DNA from: Cavia porcellus
Lineage: Eukaryota > Chordata > Mammalia > Rodentia > Caviidae
Assembly: GCF_034190915.1 (NCBI RefSeq)
Contig: NW_026947503.1
Coordinates: 24,014,532 to 24,078,531, forward strand
Length of the DNA stretch: 64,000 bases
Direction of reading: 5' to 3'
Part shown: piece by piece, positions 39,456-52,036 of the stretch
How the letters are laid out: each line of letters starts with the position of its first letter
Numbering within the stretch: the stretch's first letter is position 1
Made by a program: the position numbers and the translations under genes
Notes under the pieces: generated by a model
Databases searched by the model: none
What the model was told of the DNA's origin: nothing
Seen by the model: only the letters and a program-made list of their open reading frames with translations

Positions 39456-40959
39456 CTGAATGTACCATCACACATACTGCTTCTATTCTGCTGTACACTT
39501 CATTGTCAGTGGGATCTTCAAGTCTTCTGGATAGCATTAATCTTGATTCTCCATCTTCTGACAATGCTACAAATTATCTTGATTCTCTATCTTCTGATAA
39601 TTCTGCAAAAAAATCATAAAGACCTTTTTGTGGAAAAGGTAGCTCAGCAGAGCATCTTCTTGGAGCCTGCAGATGGCCCTGAGGTGTTCTCAAGAGAACT
39701 TCTAATAGCAGGCTTATTTCACATCACCCACCCTCTCAAGAGCCAGCTGGGCCCTGTAAGTGCATAGGCTGCACATGGCATTATGAGAGACCTTGTTCTG
39801 ACATGTAACTAAAGAAATTTCAGTTCTAACATTCTATGATCCACCTGAAATAGAACCTAGAAATTGATTACAGTGGTCTGTCCTATCCCAAAATTGTCTA
39901 ATTGCTTAATTATAACAACTGGGAAATTTCACTGAGTAACAAAAGTAGAAAGTCAGAGATGGGCTAACTCTTGTGCCTGTGGCCCAGCTCTGCCACCATG
40001 GCTAGTTTCTGAAAGTTCAGTTGTAAGTTGTGAAAAGTGGTATCTTCATTTATTTTGTATTTGGAGCACCTCACACAGGGACTAATAGTAGGTCCTCTAT
40101 AGCTAGATAGAAGAAAGGGAAGATAAGATGGGTGGCCAGACAGAAAAAGATTAGAAAGATAGGTGGCTTGAGATGCAGATAGATGTACAGATGAATGGAA
40201 TTGTATCAGTTGTATATTTTGTGGTGAAAAATGGAAGCCTTAACCAACTTTGACTGTGCTGACTGTTGGATTCCTGCACGGAAAGGCGACACAGGCTCCA
40301 GGTGTACTTGGTTAGTTGTACCTAAGGACAGTTGAATGACATCATCTATTCCAGCCTGATCATCGATTCCACTGGAATGGGGACTGTTGGGCAGTGCCAC
40401 CTTCTGACTCTCTCTGTGCTGCCTGATGATACTTGTCTTAACCATTCTGTCTTCTAACCCTAACCCTATCTCCACTTCTTGGCCCCATGCAACCCAGCTA
40501 TGCCCTTTGTTGAGACAGAGATGGTCAGAGGTGATGAGGACCAGCTTTGCAAGTCCCATTGCCTGAGCTGGAGATATGTGTAGAAATGAACATCGGCCTT
40601 TTGGAGGGTACTATAAATAATGTCAGATTTATAGAACCTGCCTTCTGGACAGGCACTAATAAAAACACCATGATTCCCATGTCCACATGAAAGGCACTGA
40701 TGAAAGGGATGCTGGCCACATCTTTATATAGTTGGGATACTTAAATAGGAACAGCTGAGCCCAAAGAAAACCTGGAGCCTCTTGGCTCCCTTCCCTGACA
40801 ACAGGGCATGCTGGAAGGGGCCTGAGAAGTAGAACATTCCCCGTATTTAATCCCTCCTATATTCCACCCCACCCCAGGGCAGCCCTTCGTAATACAGTCT
40901 CTCTGGGTGTGGGTTTCCTCCAGTTTCCTAGACAGAACTGAGCCTGTCTCCTTTCTCAG

Positions 40960-41063
40960 GGCACGAGGAGAAGTCTGAGAACACGGGGAAAGCTGGGACT
41001 TGCTGTGCCACGTGCAAGGAATTCCACCAGATGAAGCAGACCGTGCTGCAGCTGAAGCAGAAG
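40960..41063 (+). CDS. CCBE1: CCBE1 exon 7: Cys linker and Gln/Lys-rich helix
   Basis: This 104-bp exon enters in phase 1 (GGG completes Gly with the last base of exon 6) and ends in phase 0 after AAG. It encodes [19 protein letters not shown] followed by [16 protein letters not shown], the linker between the calcium-binding EGF domain and the collagen region. CCATC carries three cysteines that could make inter- or intrachain disulfides. The [12 protein letters not shown] segment has heptad-like spacing of hydrophobic residues (M, V, L, L) and may be a short coiled coil that aligns chains ahead of the collagen repeats; that role is inference. The acceptor CTGTCTCCTTTCTCAG is strong; the donor is AAG|GTACTC, weak at +5 and +6. 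TG in SENTGK differs from the MV of human CCBE1 as I recall it. Confidence 0.96.
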
Positions 41064-44000
41064 GTACTCCTGAGCACGAGGAAGTCGTGAAGGATAATGA
41101 AAGAAGGACTTGTCTGAATGAAGTGCAGGAAAGGTTTAAGTCAGTATGAAAATAAGTTTCCTGTATTGAGCATTCACAGTGGTTGATGACAACTAGGTCT
41201 GGACTCAGGATGCTTTCCCACTCCTAAGCTGTCCATCTAAAGGTAACCAATGCAATGATGGAAATGAATGGAGGAGGTGGTTATCAAAATAGATGATGGT
41301 AAGGAGCACATAAGTAACGCTGTGACTACTGCAGTTTCTTATGAAATGAATGTACAGCCTTATAGAATCTAGGAAAGACCTCTGTGATTTTATGTAACCT
41401 GTGCTCTCCCAATAGCATCTTCTTTCTAAACTTCTGTAGACTTATGATCTTTATAGCAATTTTATTTTTCATATTTAAAAATTATGGTCTGCACTTTGGG
41501 CTCTAGGCATGTAGGGAAGTACCCATGTGGGTACTTTATGTCACCAAGGGTAAGGACTGATTCGCTCTACATAAGGCTCCACGGGTGCCTGGTGGGATTC
41601 CAGTTCTCTGGTCACATCATCATGCTGTCAGTAGGGACCTGTAATGGATCTGGTGACCTGATTTCTTGGATGACCTTCTGGACCCAGATAACCAGTCTTT
41701 ATATACCTGAGGTCAGTCCATTTGCTAGCTTGTCAGCAACTCTGGAATTGCTCTTATACTGATGAAACATAAACTTACTGGTTTGTTTATGTAATTGCCT
41801 CAACTCAAGTCTCTTAGTAGATCAAAGAGTTGTATATAATCTGTTTAACTTTGGTCACCAGTCCTTCTAAAAGGCAAAAATGTAAACATGAAAAAAAAAA
41901 TCTCTTTTCCATGTGCAACAAACTAACAGCTGGCCCCTAATGAGAACAACAGCTCTCTGTTAAACAAATCAACAGGATGAGAAGAAAAGTATCTTTGCAG
42001 GGCTCTTGTGCTTTGTTGGTGAAGACATCGATTTTAGTAGAGGCACATATGTATGTATTGTATAAACATTAGTAAAATATGGATATAACCCTAAATAGTT
42101 TGTGATCTGATTGGGAGACCAGGCAGAAAACTTTATATTATATGCTGGTAAAAACACAGGGAGATATAAATAAATATATCCCACATAAAGATCTCCAGGT
42201 TAAGCTTGAATTAATGCTGTTATTTATTGAATGAACCCAAAAGAGGCTCCATGAGAAAATTTCATATTCTGGAGGACCAAGACCTGGAGAATACAGGTGA
42301 TTGTCGTCTCAAGGCATAAAGCTAGGTTACTATCACTTTACTTTTCTGAACATAACCCACAAGCTGTAGGGAAATTCTCTCTAGTTGCAGTGATCTTTGG
42401 AATAGTAGAGTTAAATGTCACAAGTTATTCAGAAATTCATTTGGTAAGTTTGTCTTAACCTCTGTGTGAAATTTTATGATTCATCAAAGAAGAAATATTA
42501 AAAAGAGATTTAAAAGCTTGCCTCAAAAACCTGTCAGCCTCAAAAATCTTGCTGTAGGCTATATAAAAATTTCCAAGGTCATATTAGTGTTCCAATAATG
42601 CTCATGCCATTGGATTGGACTAGAATTGTTCTCTGCCTTACACCAAATTCTCCCTGCAAATGCATCATGACACTTCTGAGCTGATGCTGACATGCATGGA
42701 ATGTTATGAAGAGCAGTTCATTTTTAAAGGTGACTGTTAGACTGTGTTGCATTGTGCAGTACATAAAGAAGTTTTATAACGAAAATCTCATTTAATTGTT
42801 GCCAGATCCCTATAAGGAAGATTCTCATATTCTTAGGGAGATAAATTAACTGCCCAAAAGAGCAGACCAAATACAAGCTCTTCTCACTTCTGTGTTGGTG
42901 CTTCGGTCATCAGTTGGTTTTAACATCAGCTTGGTGCTGGCAGTGCCATCTGTTCTGTTGCCAAAAAGCACAGGACAGCTGCCCAAATAAACATTGGCCA
43001 AGTAGTAAGTACCAGGTGTCTTGGAGGTGGCCCACCCCCAGTATTAAATGGTGTGTGAACATGTTGAACTGCACCGTGAGTGTACAGTCAGCAGAATTCT
43101 GACTGTGAGAAACACTCCCCTTCAAATGGCCAGGATTCTTCAAGGGGCAAATTACAAAGAAAAGACAGGTGAAGTAGAAACCTGCCAAAACAAGGAACTT
43201 AAAAGATGTATTAAATGAGTAAGACTAAACTGTAGTGTCTAGTGTACATTGTTGGGTGGTAAATTATTTTTTTAAATACAAGAAGTAATATAAATCAGGA
43301 TAGTGTTTAATTTGGGGGTGGTGAGAAACCAGGATGGGGCACAGGAAAAGGAAATCTGGAGTGACTGGCAAAGTTCTGTTTGTTAACTTGAGCAGTCATT
43401 AAAGGGATACTTAATTTCTGATGATTTCCTGAAACACATTTGTTTATTGAGGTTTCCAGAGTCTATGCTTTATTTTCTACTGAAAAATTTTTTAAATAGA
43501 ATGCAGAACACAGTGTGTTTGCCGCTTTCATTTCTTTCCTGTGATATTGAAAGAAAATAGATGACTAAGTAAGGGAACTTGGGGATAGATAAAATATGTT
43601 ATTTAACTTAGAATAAGTCTGAGTCTTGTTGGAGCACTGAATTAAAAGGAGAACCAAGAAGCCTGTTGAATATTTTTTAAAGTCACCTGCAGCAGAGATT
43701 GAGTGGATGGCTTTAAGAGTTTCAGGGAAGGAGACCCTAGAGACGTAGGACCCTGCCAGCAAGCCTGGACTTGGTAGGTCCTAGATTACCCAAATGTTTG
43801 ATGTGTTCAGTCTCCCTTGGTGGCTGCCTAGGGAGGCAGGGATCTCTTCACTGTTAAACCAGCAACTTCTCCCCATGATGAGTAGTCAATGAAGAATAAT
43901 GATCTAGTGTTTATTGAGCACTTACTGTGCCCTTTTGTGAAGTGGGAAATGAGGAAACATATAATAGTATGGAATCAAGTCATACCTGAAGTACACTTAC

Positions 44001-44312
44001 TATCTAACGACAAACCAAACCAACAGTGTGGGTCCGTGGATGATGGCTAGATCAAGAGGGGTTAGAGAGGCATGAGAAATTGAGAGGTTGAAGCAGTTTC
44101 AGAAGAACAGATGGCAGCCTGCTAGCTGCCCTTCCTCTCTCTAGTGCTGCCTTCGAGGCAGTGTATGGCTTCTCAGTAGATCATGGCTTCCTCTGCTGCC
44201 TTGATCCACTTACTCTGTAAATGAGTCTCTCAGGATTGTTGGGAAGACCAATTCATCTTAACGTGACTGTGGGTCATTTTAGCCAAGTTCTGTAATATTA
44301 ATGTAATACTAC

Positions 44313-44545
44313 TTGATGTAATGATTAAAAGCACAATCTAGAAGCAGATTGATTAGGGTTAAATTCCCCACCACATGCCATGTGACCCTAAGTAAGAATA
44401 TTTATCTCTTTGTGCCTCAGTCCTTACAAGAAATGGGTAATAATACAACCTGCTACACAGGGTATTCATAATGATCAAATTAATATTAATGAAGGACCGA
44501 GAGAAGTACTCGTCACCTAGAGAGAGCTCTGTAAGTGTTTATCAA
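44313..44545 (+). mobile_element. MIR SINE
   Basis: GCCATGTGACCCTAAGTAAG, TTTGTGCCTCAGTCCTTAC, GAAATGGGTAATAATACAAC and a typical 3' end (GCTCTGTAAGTGTTTATC). Confidence 0.8.
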
Positions 44546-44999
44546 ATAAGTAGTTAACATTAATCTTTGGCAATGTTTGCAAAGTACTTTACAGGCAGCA
44601 TCTCATGAGTCATGCCAACAGCTAATGTGTGTCCTTACAAAGCTGATATAACATAATGATGAAGTAAAGGCTCAGACTGCATTATTATAAGCTTGCTCTC
44701 TCATACTTGGCACCCTCTGGGCTTTTATTTTCCACTCACCCCTATCCTGGTGCAGGAGCTGAAAGGAACCCACTGTAATTCCCCAGTATGCATCTGTTGG
44801 GATGCTGAGATCAACATTTACTGGCTACTTCATAACTTCAACAAGGGATCAAACGCAGCAGGAGGGGCTCTGGGAAGCAGCTACAGAGCTCTGCCACCTG
44901 CAATTCTCATCTTCAGTGCTACTTGTAAATTTTTAAGTACAGCACTATCCAAGATATGGTCGAGTGGTCCAAACTTCTTGATTGATAGATATACAGAGG

Positions 45000-45065
45000 A
45001 AAAGCTGGAAGTGTCAGAAGATTCACCTGAAGTCACACAGCTACTCAGAAACAGAGCCAGGGGCA
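45000..45065 (-). mobile_element. MIR fragment
   Basis: CACCTGAAGTCACACAGCTA and CTCAGAAACAGAGCCAGGG fit the reverse MIR core. Confidence 0.5.
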
Positions 45066-45149
45066 AGTCCAGATAGACCAGTGCTGCTGTGTCTAAGACA
45101 ATAACTGGACACTGGTTCAGACGTGTTAAAGACGTCACCATTCTAATCC

Positions 45150-45260
45150 TGTGGCAGGCTTTGTAGAATGGATGGTACTGCCCCCATCTTACAGAAGAGA
45201 CCTAGATACCACTGGTAGAAAGTGGCAGGCCTGAGATTTTAATGCAAGTCTGGCAAAGCC
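45150..45260 (-). mobile_element. MIR fragment
   Basis: CCCCCATCTTACAGAAGAGA and GTGGCAGGCCTGAGATTTT fit the reverse MIR. Confidence 0.55.
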
Positions 45261-45687
45261 CACAGATGAGATCCACATTTTAGTTTTTTAACTGGAAACA
45301 GATAGTAAAATTGGACCAATCTTCAGCTGCTAGTGTTGACCTTCTAGCCTGTAGTTGGAAGGGATTTACTTGTTTCCCCCATTGGTTCACTCCAGGACTC
45401 CAGATAACCACTTGTGGGTTGGAGTGGTCTCTTGTGATGACAGTATATTGCCAGCACCATTTTAAGTAAACCCCAGATCACAGCCACATCCTAATGATGT
45501 CTGAACTGTGATCCTGATCTGAAGTTGTGCAGAGTGGGCTTTCAAATTACACCAAATTCTGATCCTTAGTCACTTCAACTGGATTCTGAAAAATGACCAC
45601 AGGGTTGTTGAATGAGTGGCATTTCTGGCAAGGGTGCCTAACAGTCCTTATATCTTTCCGGGAACACTAGATCTTCTTAAAGTGAAA

Positions 45688-45714
45688 TCTCGATAAAACA
45701 CACTTTTATCGAGA
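45688..45714. repeat. Perfect 11-bp inverted repeat (5-nt loop)
   Basis: TCTCGATAAAA - CACAC - TTTTATCGAGA. The arms are fully complementary. Confidence 0.85.
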
Positions 45715-45784
45715 AGACTGGGTGGTTGGGACTCTTAACCCAAGGATCTGCAAGGCTGTCCTCACCAAAGGATTCTGATACCTT

Positions 45785-45945
45785 CACTAGAACTCTGGAA
45801 GACTGAGGCAGGAAGATAGCAAGTTTGAGTCTAGCCTGGGCAGCTTAGCAAGCCCCTGCCTTGAAATTAAAAATTTTAAAGAGTAAGGCTGGAAATGTAA
45901 CTCAGTGAAAATGGCTGTGGGTTCAATCCCCAGTACTGCAAAGAG
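45785..45945 (+). mobile_element. B1-dID SINE
   Basis: B1 3' part (GGAAGACTGAGGCAGGAAG, GTCTAGCCTGGGCAGCTTAG) joined to an ID part (AAGGCTGGAAATGTAACTCA, GGGTTCAATCCCCAGTAC). Confidence 0.8.
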
Positions 45946-46174
45946 AAAGTCCTAATGATAGTACCCGAGGAAGACAGAGTTGAAGATTCCTGGAGCTTCC
46001 TGTTCCCAGAGTAGCCTGGTATCCTAGTCTGAATGGATCTTAACGTACCTGGATTTAATTGGGGTTTCAAGTGGAACGAGATGCCTGGTTCCTAAAGGTG
46101 TGGAGTTAAATCCCAGAAATGTGCCTTCTGCACTAGATTTTGTACCCTGAATTAGTCCCCCAGAGGGAAGAGAC

Positions 46175-46325
46175 TAGAATTACCATTTATTAAACAGTGT
46201 GTTCCAGGTACTGTACTGGGCACAGGGTGTACATATCCCCACTTAAACCTTATGGCCCTAGAAGTAGATGTTACTTTTCTCTTTTGCCAGTGAGGAAATG
46301 GAGTTTGAAGTATTGAGTATTTACA
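46175..46325 (-). mobile_element. MIR SINE
   Basis: Reverse MIR: TTCCAGGTACTGTACTGGGC, ACTTAAACCTTATGGCCCTA and GCCAGTGAGGAAATGGAG. Confidence 0.7.
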
Positions 46326-46977
46326 TGGTTAACCTGACCTCAAAGCATGTGAAGGTCACTTACTCCCACAGGCAGGCTTCTGCATTCCCCTAGAACTAGT
46401 AGTCCAAGGTAAAAGCTTCAGTGCCCTTTAGTCCTCATTTTGAAAGCTGCACATTGTCACCTCTATCATACTCTGTTCATTAGAAACTGCTTGCTAAGTC
46501 CAGACCACCCTTAAGATGGGAAATTAGCCTCTCCTTTAAGAAAAAAAGAGCATCATAGAACTTCTGGGCATGTTTTAAAACCACCAAAATCACTACTGCC
46601 TGTTGATACTGAAAACCAGCCTAAAAGTGGAGGTGAACTGTCAACTACATTATTGGTCCTCACTTCCAGAGCTGAGTGCTCTTTAACCATGTCTTGGTCA
46701 CCATTGGAGCCACAGAACTGTACACAGCTTAGCACCTAGTAGTTAAATAGTAAAAGTTTGAGCTCAGTAGTAGTTGATTAACAGAGCGAAAGTATGAAAC
46801 ACAGGTTATGTTAATTATGATAATGAGTTCTAATGGTAGCTAGGCAAACTAGCTAAGGAAGCCACTTAAACGTAGGAGGAGAACCTCTACAATCCCTTGA
46901 ACCTCTAACTAGCTACAATTAAAATGAAAAATCATGAAAATGCCTTGCAGCCTTCGCAAACAGTCTCCCTTACAGTA

Positions 46978-46992
46978 GGGACACTGCTTTCT
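46978..46992. repeat. Left target-site duplication of the L1
   Basis: GGGACACTGCTTTCT, identical to 54018-54032. The adjoining T run is the L1 poly(A) tail, so the exact left edge of the tail is uncertain by the shared T residues. Confidence 0.93.
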
Positions 46993-47009
46993 TTTTTTTT
47001 TTTTTTTTT

Positions 47010-48179
47010 ATTTAAGAGGAAAAAGAGAAAAACACAAAACAAAACAAAGCGGTGTAAGGGTACACGTAATACAGAACTACAAAAAAAAAACATAACAGTA
47101 AGAAATCATCTGTTAGTAGATTACATATTATCATCTTGAAAATAGTTGCTCAAATCACTGTATCAAAGAATACAAGGTGGACATTCAAACAGGGAGACTG
47201 CAAACAGCTGTGTTCAATGATCCAAAAACATTGATATAGTCAGCTATTTAAAACCCCTAAACACACTTGCTGTTATATCCGTTAGAGCTCTTTTTCTTTT
47301 TTCTTTTTTTTTTCCCTCTCTTTTTTAAAACAAAATTTACACATTTTGGATTTTATTACTCCTTAGTGCTTATTACTTTTTTGGGGGGGAGAGAATACAG
47401 TCAAATATGGCAAAACAAAGCTGTCAGTCAAAACCAAGGATAGACATAGCACATGGTGTGGAACAGAGTACAAGGTTATCAACAATAGTTATCAACGTTG
47501 TCTCTTGTTTCCTTAAAAAGAATTGTCTATCTCATTAGATATTATAAAGTTGGACAAAACAGTAGAGAACAAGACCAATAAAACTTAGGCATTGTAAACA
47601 TTACAGGACTTCCAAAGAAGACAATAGTCAAACCAGAATGGGTATCTTAGTGAATCTTATTGCCTTCAAAGTAGTTGCCTATGTCTTCAAACTTGATACT
47701 ATCATATAGAATGGAACAGAGTCTAATCAGTCAAAACAAGATCGTGGGAGTATTACAGGACTTCAAAACAAGTTAATAGGAAATCAAAAAAAGTTTCTAT
47801 TTATATATCCTAATTTTTTAAATTTTTTCTTTAATTAAGACAAACATAAGAAATGACTAAATAATTTTTTTAAAAGAATAAGGGGGAGATTGAGATAAAA
47901 CAGGACATAACAATATAACAATAGAGGTCAAAGCATGACTGTTTCAGCAACCTAGTACTTCACCACCAAATAACCCGACTTAATAGTAGTTACGATAGTG
48001 TCTGTCTTTTTCCTTGAAATATTTGGATAAAACTTCATATACTCTAGCTTCAAGTATTTCCATATCAAGAAGCCCAGAATAAAGCCTTTCTAATTAATGA
48101 GTGAAACCTTTATAAGGCTTCAAGGCCACTTAATGGGGAATCATGATTACCACATATTTTTATATATTTGAATCATTAC
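47010..48179 (-). repeat. L1 3' UTR
   Basis: The sequence after the ORF2 stop is AT-rich and non-coding. It contains a plus-strand pyrimidine tract near 47290-47330 and a G run near 47380 (complement purine-rich), the G-rich polypurine feature common to mammalian L1 3' UTRs. Its terminal ~110 bp recurs in two other places in the window (38702-38798 on the minus strand, and 55570-55690 on the plus strand), confirming that it is the 3' end of an L1 family active in this lineage. Confidence 0.85.
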
Positions 48180-51100
48180 TTACATTAGGGAAACTATTCG
48201 GTATTCACACATGCGAGATTGATTTATTTCACTTATGAGTATGGTCTCAAGCTGCGCCCATTTATTGATAAATATCTCAATGTGATCCTTCTTTATAGCT
48301 GAATAATACTCCATTGTATAGAAATACCACAACTTTTTTATCCATTCCTCAGTTGATGGACACTTGGGTTGTTTCCAAGATCTGGCGATTACAAATTGTG
48401 CTGCTATAAACATAGGTGCACATATATCACTGTGGTATGATGCTTTCAGTTCTTCTGGGAATATGCCTAGAAGTGGAATAGCTGGAATAAATGGGATTTC
48501 CAGTCCCAACTTTTTGAGAAATCTCCAGACAGATCTCCACAAAGGCTGTACCAGTCTACACTCCCACCAGCAGTGCAGGAGAGTTCCTTTTTCCCCACAG
48601 CCTCTCCAGCATTTGTTGTTGTTGATTTTCTTAATCCTGGCCATTCTTTCAGGAGTGAGATGGTATCTCAGTGTGGTTTTAATTTGCATTTCTCTAATGA
48701 CCAATGATGATGAGCATTTTTTCATGTATTTATTTGCCATTTGCATTTCTTCATCTGAGAATTGCGTATTCATCTCAGATGCCCATTTTTGGATTGGATC
48801 TTTGAATTTTGGAGGTCTGAGTTTCTTTAATTCTTTATATGTTTTAGACAAGAGGCCCTTGTCTGAGAAAGAGTTCACTAAAATCTTTTCCCAGTTTGTG
48901 GGTTTTCTTTTCACTATGCTGGAGATTTCTTTTGACATGCAGAAACTTTTTAATAAGAAGTGGTCCCAGTTATTGATTCTGGGAAGTATGTCCCGTGCGG
49001 TTTGAGTCCTGTTCATTAATTCTTTACCTACTCCTATGTCTCCAAGGTTTCTACCTAATTTGTCTTCCAATAAATTTAGTGTTTCTGTTTTAATATTCAG
49101 ATCTTTGACCCATTTAGATTTTAATTTAGTACATGGTGATAGACATGGGTCTAGCTTTAGTTTTCGGCAAATGGAGAGCCAGTTTTTCCAGCACCATTTA
49201 TTAAAGAGACTGTCATTCTTCCAGTGAACCTGCTTGGCTCCTTTATCAAAGATAAGGTGGTTGAGTGTGTTTGTAGTTGTGGTTGTATCTTCTAATCTAT
49301 TCCACTGATCTTCGGCTCTGTTTTGATTCCAATACCATGTTGATTTTACTACTGTTGCTTTGTAGTATAACTTCAAGTCAGGGATTGTGATGCCTCCTGC
49401 TTTGTCTTTGCTGCTTAGAATTGCCTTTGCGATTCTAGGTCTCTTCTGGTTCCAGATGAAATTTAGGAGTGATTTCTCTAGACCTATAAGGTATGTTGAT
49501 GGTATTTCTATTGGGATTGCATTGAATCTGTATAACAGTTTTGGGAGAATGGCAATTTTCACAATGTTTGTTCTTCCTATCCATGAGCAAGGGATGTCTT
49601 TCCATTTTCTGAGATCATCTTCAATTTCCTTTTTCAGTGTATTATAATTTTCACTGTATAAGTCTTTCACTTCTTTCATAAGAGTAATTCCTAAATATTT
49701 CATTTTTTTGCTTGCTAATGTGAATAGTCCAGTTTCTCTTATTTCCCTCTCTGTAATTTTGTTGTTCGTGTATAGGAATGCTATTGACCTCTGAGTATTG
49801 ATTTTGTATCCAGCCACATTACTGAATTTATTTATTGTATCTAAGAGTCTTTCAGTGGAGTTTAGGGGGTCTTCTATGTAGAGTATCATGTCATCTGCAA
49901 ACAATGATAATTTAACTTCTTCTTTTCCTATCTTTACCCCTTTTATTTCTCTCTCTTGCCTAATTGCTCTGGCTAGTACTTCCAGTACTATATTAAATAG
50001 GAGTGGTGATAAAGGACATCCTTGTCTTGTGCCCGATTTTAAAGTAAAGGCTTTCAATTTTTGGCCATTTAGTATGATGCTGGCTGTTGGTTTGTCATAA
50101 ATGGCCTTTATTATATTGAGGTAAAGACCATTTATTCCAATTTTCTGTAAAGTTCTTATCATGAATAAGTGTTGGACCTTAGCGAAGGCTTTTTCTGCAT
50201 CTATAGAAATGATCATGTGATTCTTATTTTTGGCTTTATTGATATGGTGGATTACATTTATTGATTTGCGTATGTTGAACCATCCTTGCATTCCTGGGAT
50301 GAATCCCACTTGGTCATGGTGTATAATCTTCTTGATGATTTGCGGGATCCTATTTGCCAATATTTTATTGAGGATTTTTGCATCTGTGTTCATTAGGGAG
50401 ATCGGTCTATAGTTCTCTTTTTTAGTTGGGTCTTTCTCAGGTTTTGGTACTAGAGCAATATTTGCTTCCAGGAATGACTTAGGAAGGATTGCTTCCCTTT
50501 CAATTTCATTGAATAGTTTGAGGAGTGTCGGCATTAGGTCTTCTTTATATTTCTTGTAGAATTCTGCAGTGAATCCATCTGGGCCTGGGCTCTTCTTGGT
50601 GGGTAAGAACTTAATTACATTTTCAATTTCATTAGCAGAGATTGGGTTATTCAACAGTTTTATATCCTCTTGATCTAGCTTTGGTACTTCATATGCTTCT
50701 AAGATTCTGTCTATTTCTTCTGTGTTATCATACTTTTGAGAGTAGAGGTTTTCAAAATAGGTGTTGATGATCCTCTGTATTTCTATTGGGTCTGTAGTGA
50801 TTTCTCCTTTTTCATTTCTTATTGCATGAATTTGAGCTTTTTCTTCCTTTTTTAAATAAGGTTGGCTAGGGGCTTATCGATTTTATTTATTCTTTCAAAG
50901 AACCAACTCTTTGATTCGTTGATTCTTTGGATTGTTTTCTTAGTCTCTATTGCATTGATTTCTGCTCTGATTTTTATAATTTCCTCTCTTCTTTTGGCTT
51001 TGGGCTTGACTTGCTCTTCTTTTTCTAGCTGTTTGAGGTGTAGCATCAAGTTATTTATTTGTATTTGTTCTGTTTTCCTGATGTGGGAACTCAGTGCAAT

Positions 51101-52017
51101 AAATTTTCCTCTCAGCACGGCTTTCATTGCATCCCACAGATTCCGGTAAGTTGTATCTGCATTTTCATTTTCTTTTAGGTATTGTTTAATTTCTTCTTTA
51201 ATTTCTTCTGTGACCCACTGATTACTCAAGAGTGTGTTATTCAGTTTCCATGTGTTTGCGGAATTTTTGCAGTATCCTTTGTCATTAATTTCTAATTTCA
51301 AAGCGCTATGATCCGATAATATGCAAGGGATGATTTCAACTCTTTTGCATTTGCTTAAATATGTTCTGTGAGCTAATATATGGTCTATTTTAGAAAATGA
51401 TCCATGTACTGCTGAGAAGAATGTGTATTCTGATGTTGTTGGGTGGAACATTCTGTATATGTCTATCAAACCCATTTGTTCACAGGTGTGATTCAGTTCT
51501 GTTATTTCTTTGCTCATTTTCTGTCTGGTTGATCTGTCCCTTGGTGTCAGTGGTGTATTAAGGTCTCCTGTTACAATTGTGTTACTGATAATTTGAGTTT
51601 TCATTTCTGTTAATAATTGTTTATATAACTGGGTGCTCTGGAGTTTGGTGCATATATATTTAAGATAGTTATCTCTTCCACTTGGAGTTTTCCCCTTACG
51701 AGTATGTAGTGACCTTCTTTGTCCTTTATGGTCATTGTTGGTTTAAAGTTCACGTTGTCTGCAAACAGAATGGCTACTCCTGCCTTTTTTTTGATTCCTG
51801 CTGCATGAAGAATTGTTTTCCATCCTTTGACTTTCAGTCTGTGAGTATCCTTCTGGGTTAGATGGGTTTCCTGTAAACAGCATATGGTTGGATTTTGTTT
51901 CTTGATCCATTCTGCTAGTCTGTTTCTTTTGATTGGTGCATTGAGACCATTTACATTAATGGTTATTACTGTTAAATGCTGGTTAATTGTAGGAATGTTA
52001 TCTCTCTGCTGTTGCAT
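48180..52017 (-). pseudogene. L1 ORF2 (endonuclease / reverse transcriptase), two frameshifts
   Basis: The span is 3.84 kb, about 1279 codons, the size usual for L1 ORF2. Segment 1 (52017-51610) carries the N-terminal apurinic-like endonuclease, with ITINVNGLN, QETHL and NIYAPN motifs. Segment 2 (51604-50852) continues the endonuclease ([16 protein letters not shown]) and the linker. Segment 3 (about 50850-48180) contains the reverse transcriptase, with [10 protein letters not shown], the catalytic FADD box ([11 protein letters not shown]), and the C-terminal Cys-rich motif of C-x3-C-x7-H-x4-C form. The breaks between segments look like single-base frameshifts: one near 51610-51630 in an A-rich run and one near 50850-50860. 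The RT segment alone is an uninterrupted frame of more than 820 codons. Confidence 0.92.
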
Positions 52018-52036
52018 CTTGATCTTTCTGTTCTGT

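Larger units (their letters stand above)
29870..40959 (+). other. CCBE1: CCBE1 intron 6
   Basis: 11,090 bp. An AT-rich simple-sequence region lies at 29960-30190, an antisense B1 at 30838-30995, an old + strand L1 at about 34230-36868 that is split by an LTR-like insertion (36069-36657), a pair of direct repeats at 36869 and 38181, an MER5-like remnant with a CA microsatellite (38362-38540), a tiny truncated L1 (38702-38798) and a MIR (39262-39455). Stretches 31100-33800 and 39460-40900 contain nothing I can name. Confidence 0.85.

Noticed and set aside
40456..40470. Telomere-like CCCTAACCCTAA
   Set aside because: Only about two units, expected by chance; not an interstitial telomere array.
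48364..49005. 213-codon + strand open frame
   Set aside because: It lies antisense within the L1 ORF2 reverse-transcriptase region and mirrors its codon bias; a shadow frame.
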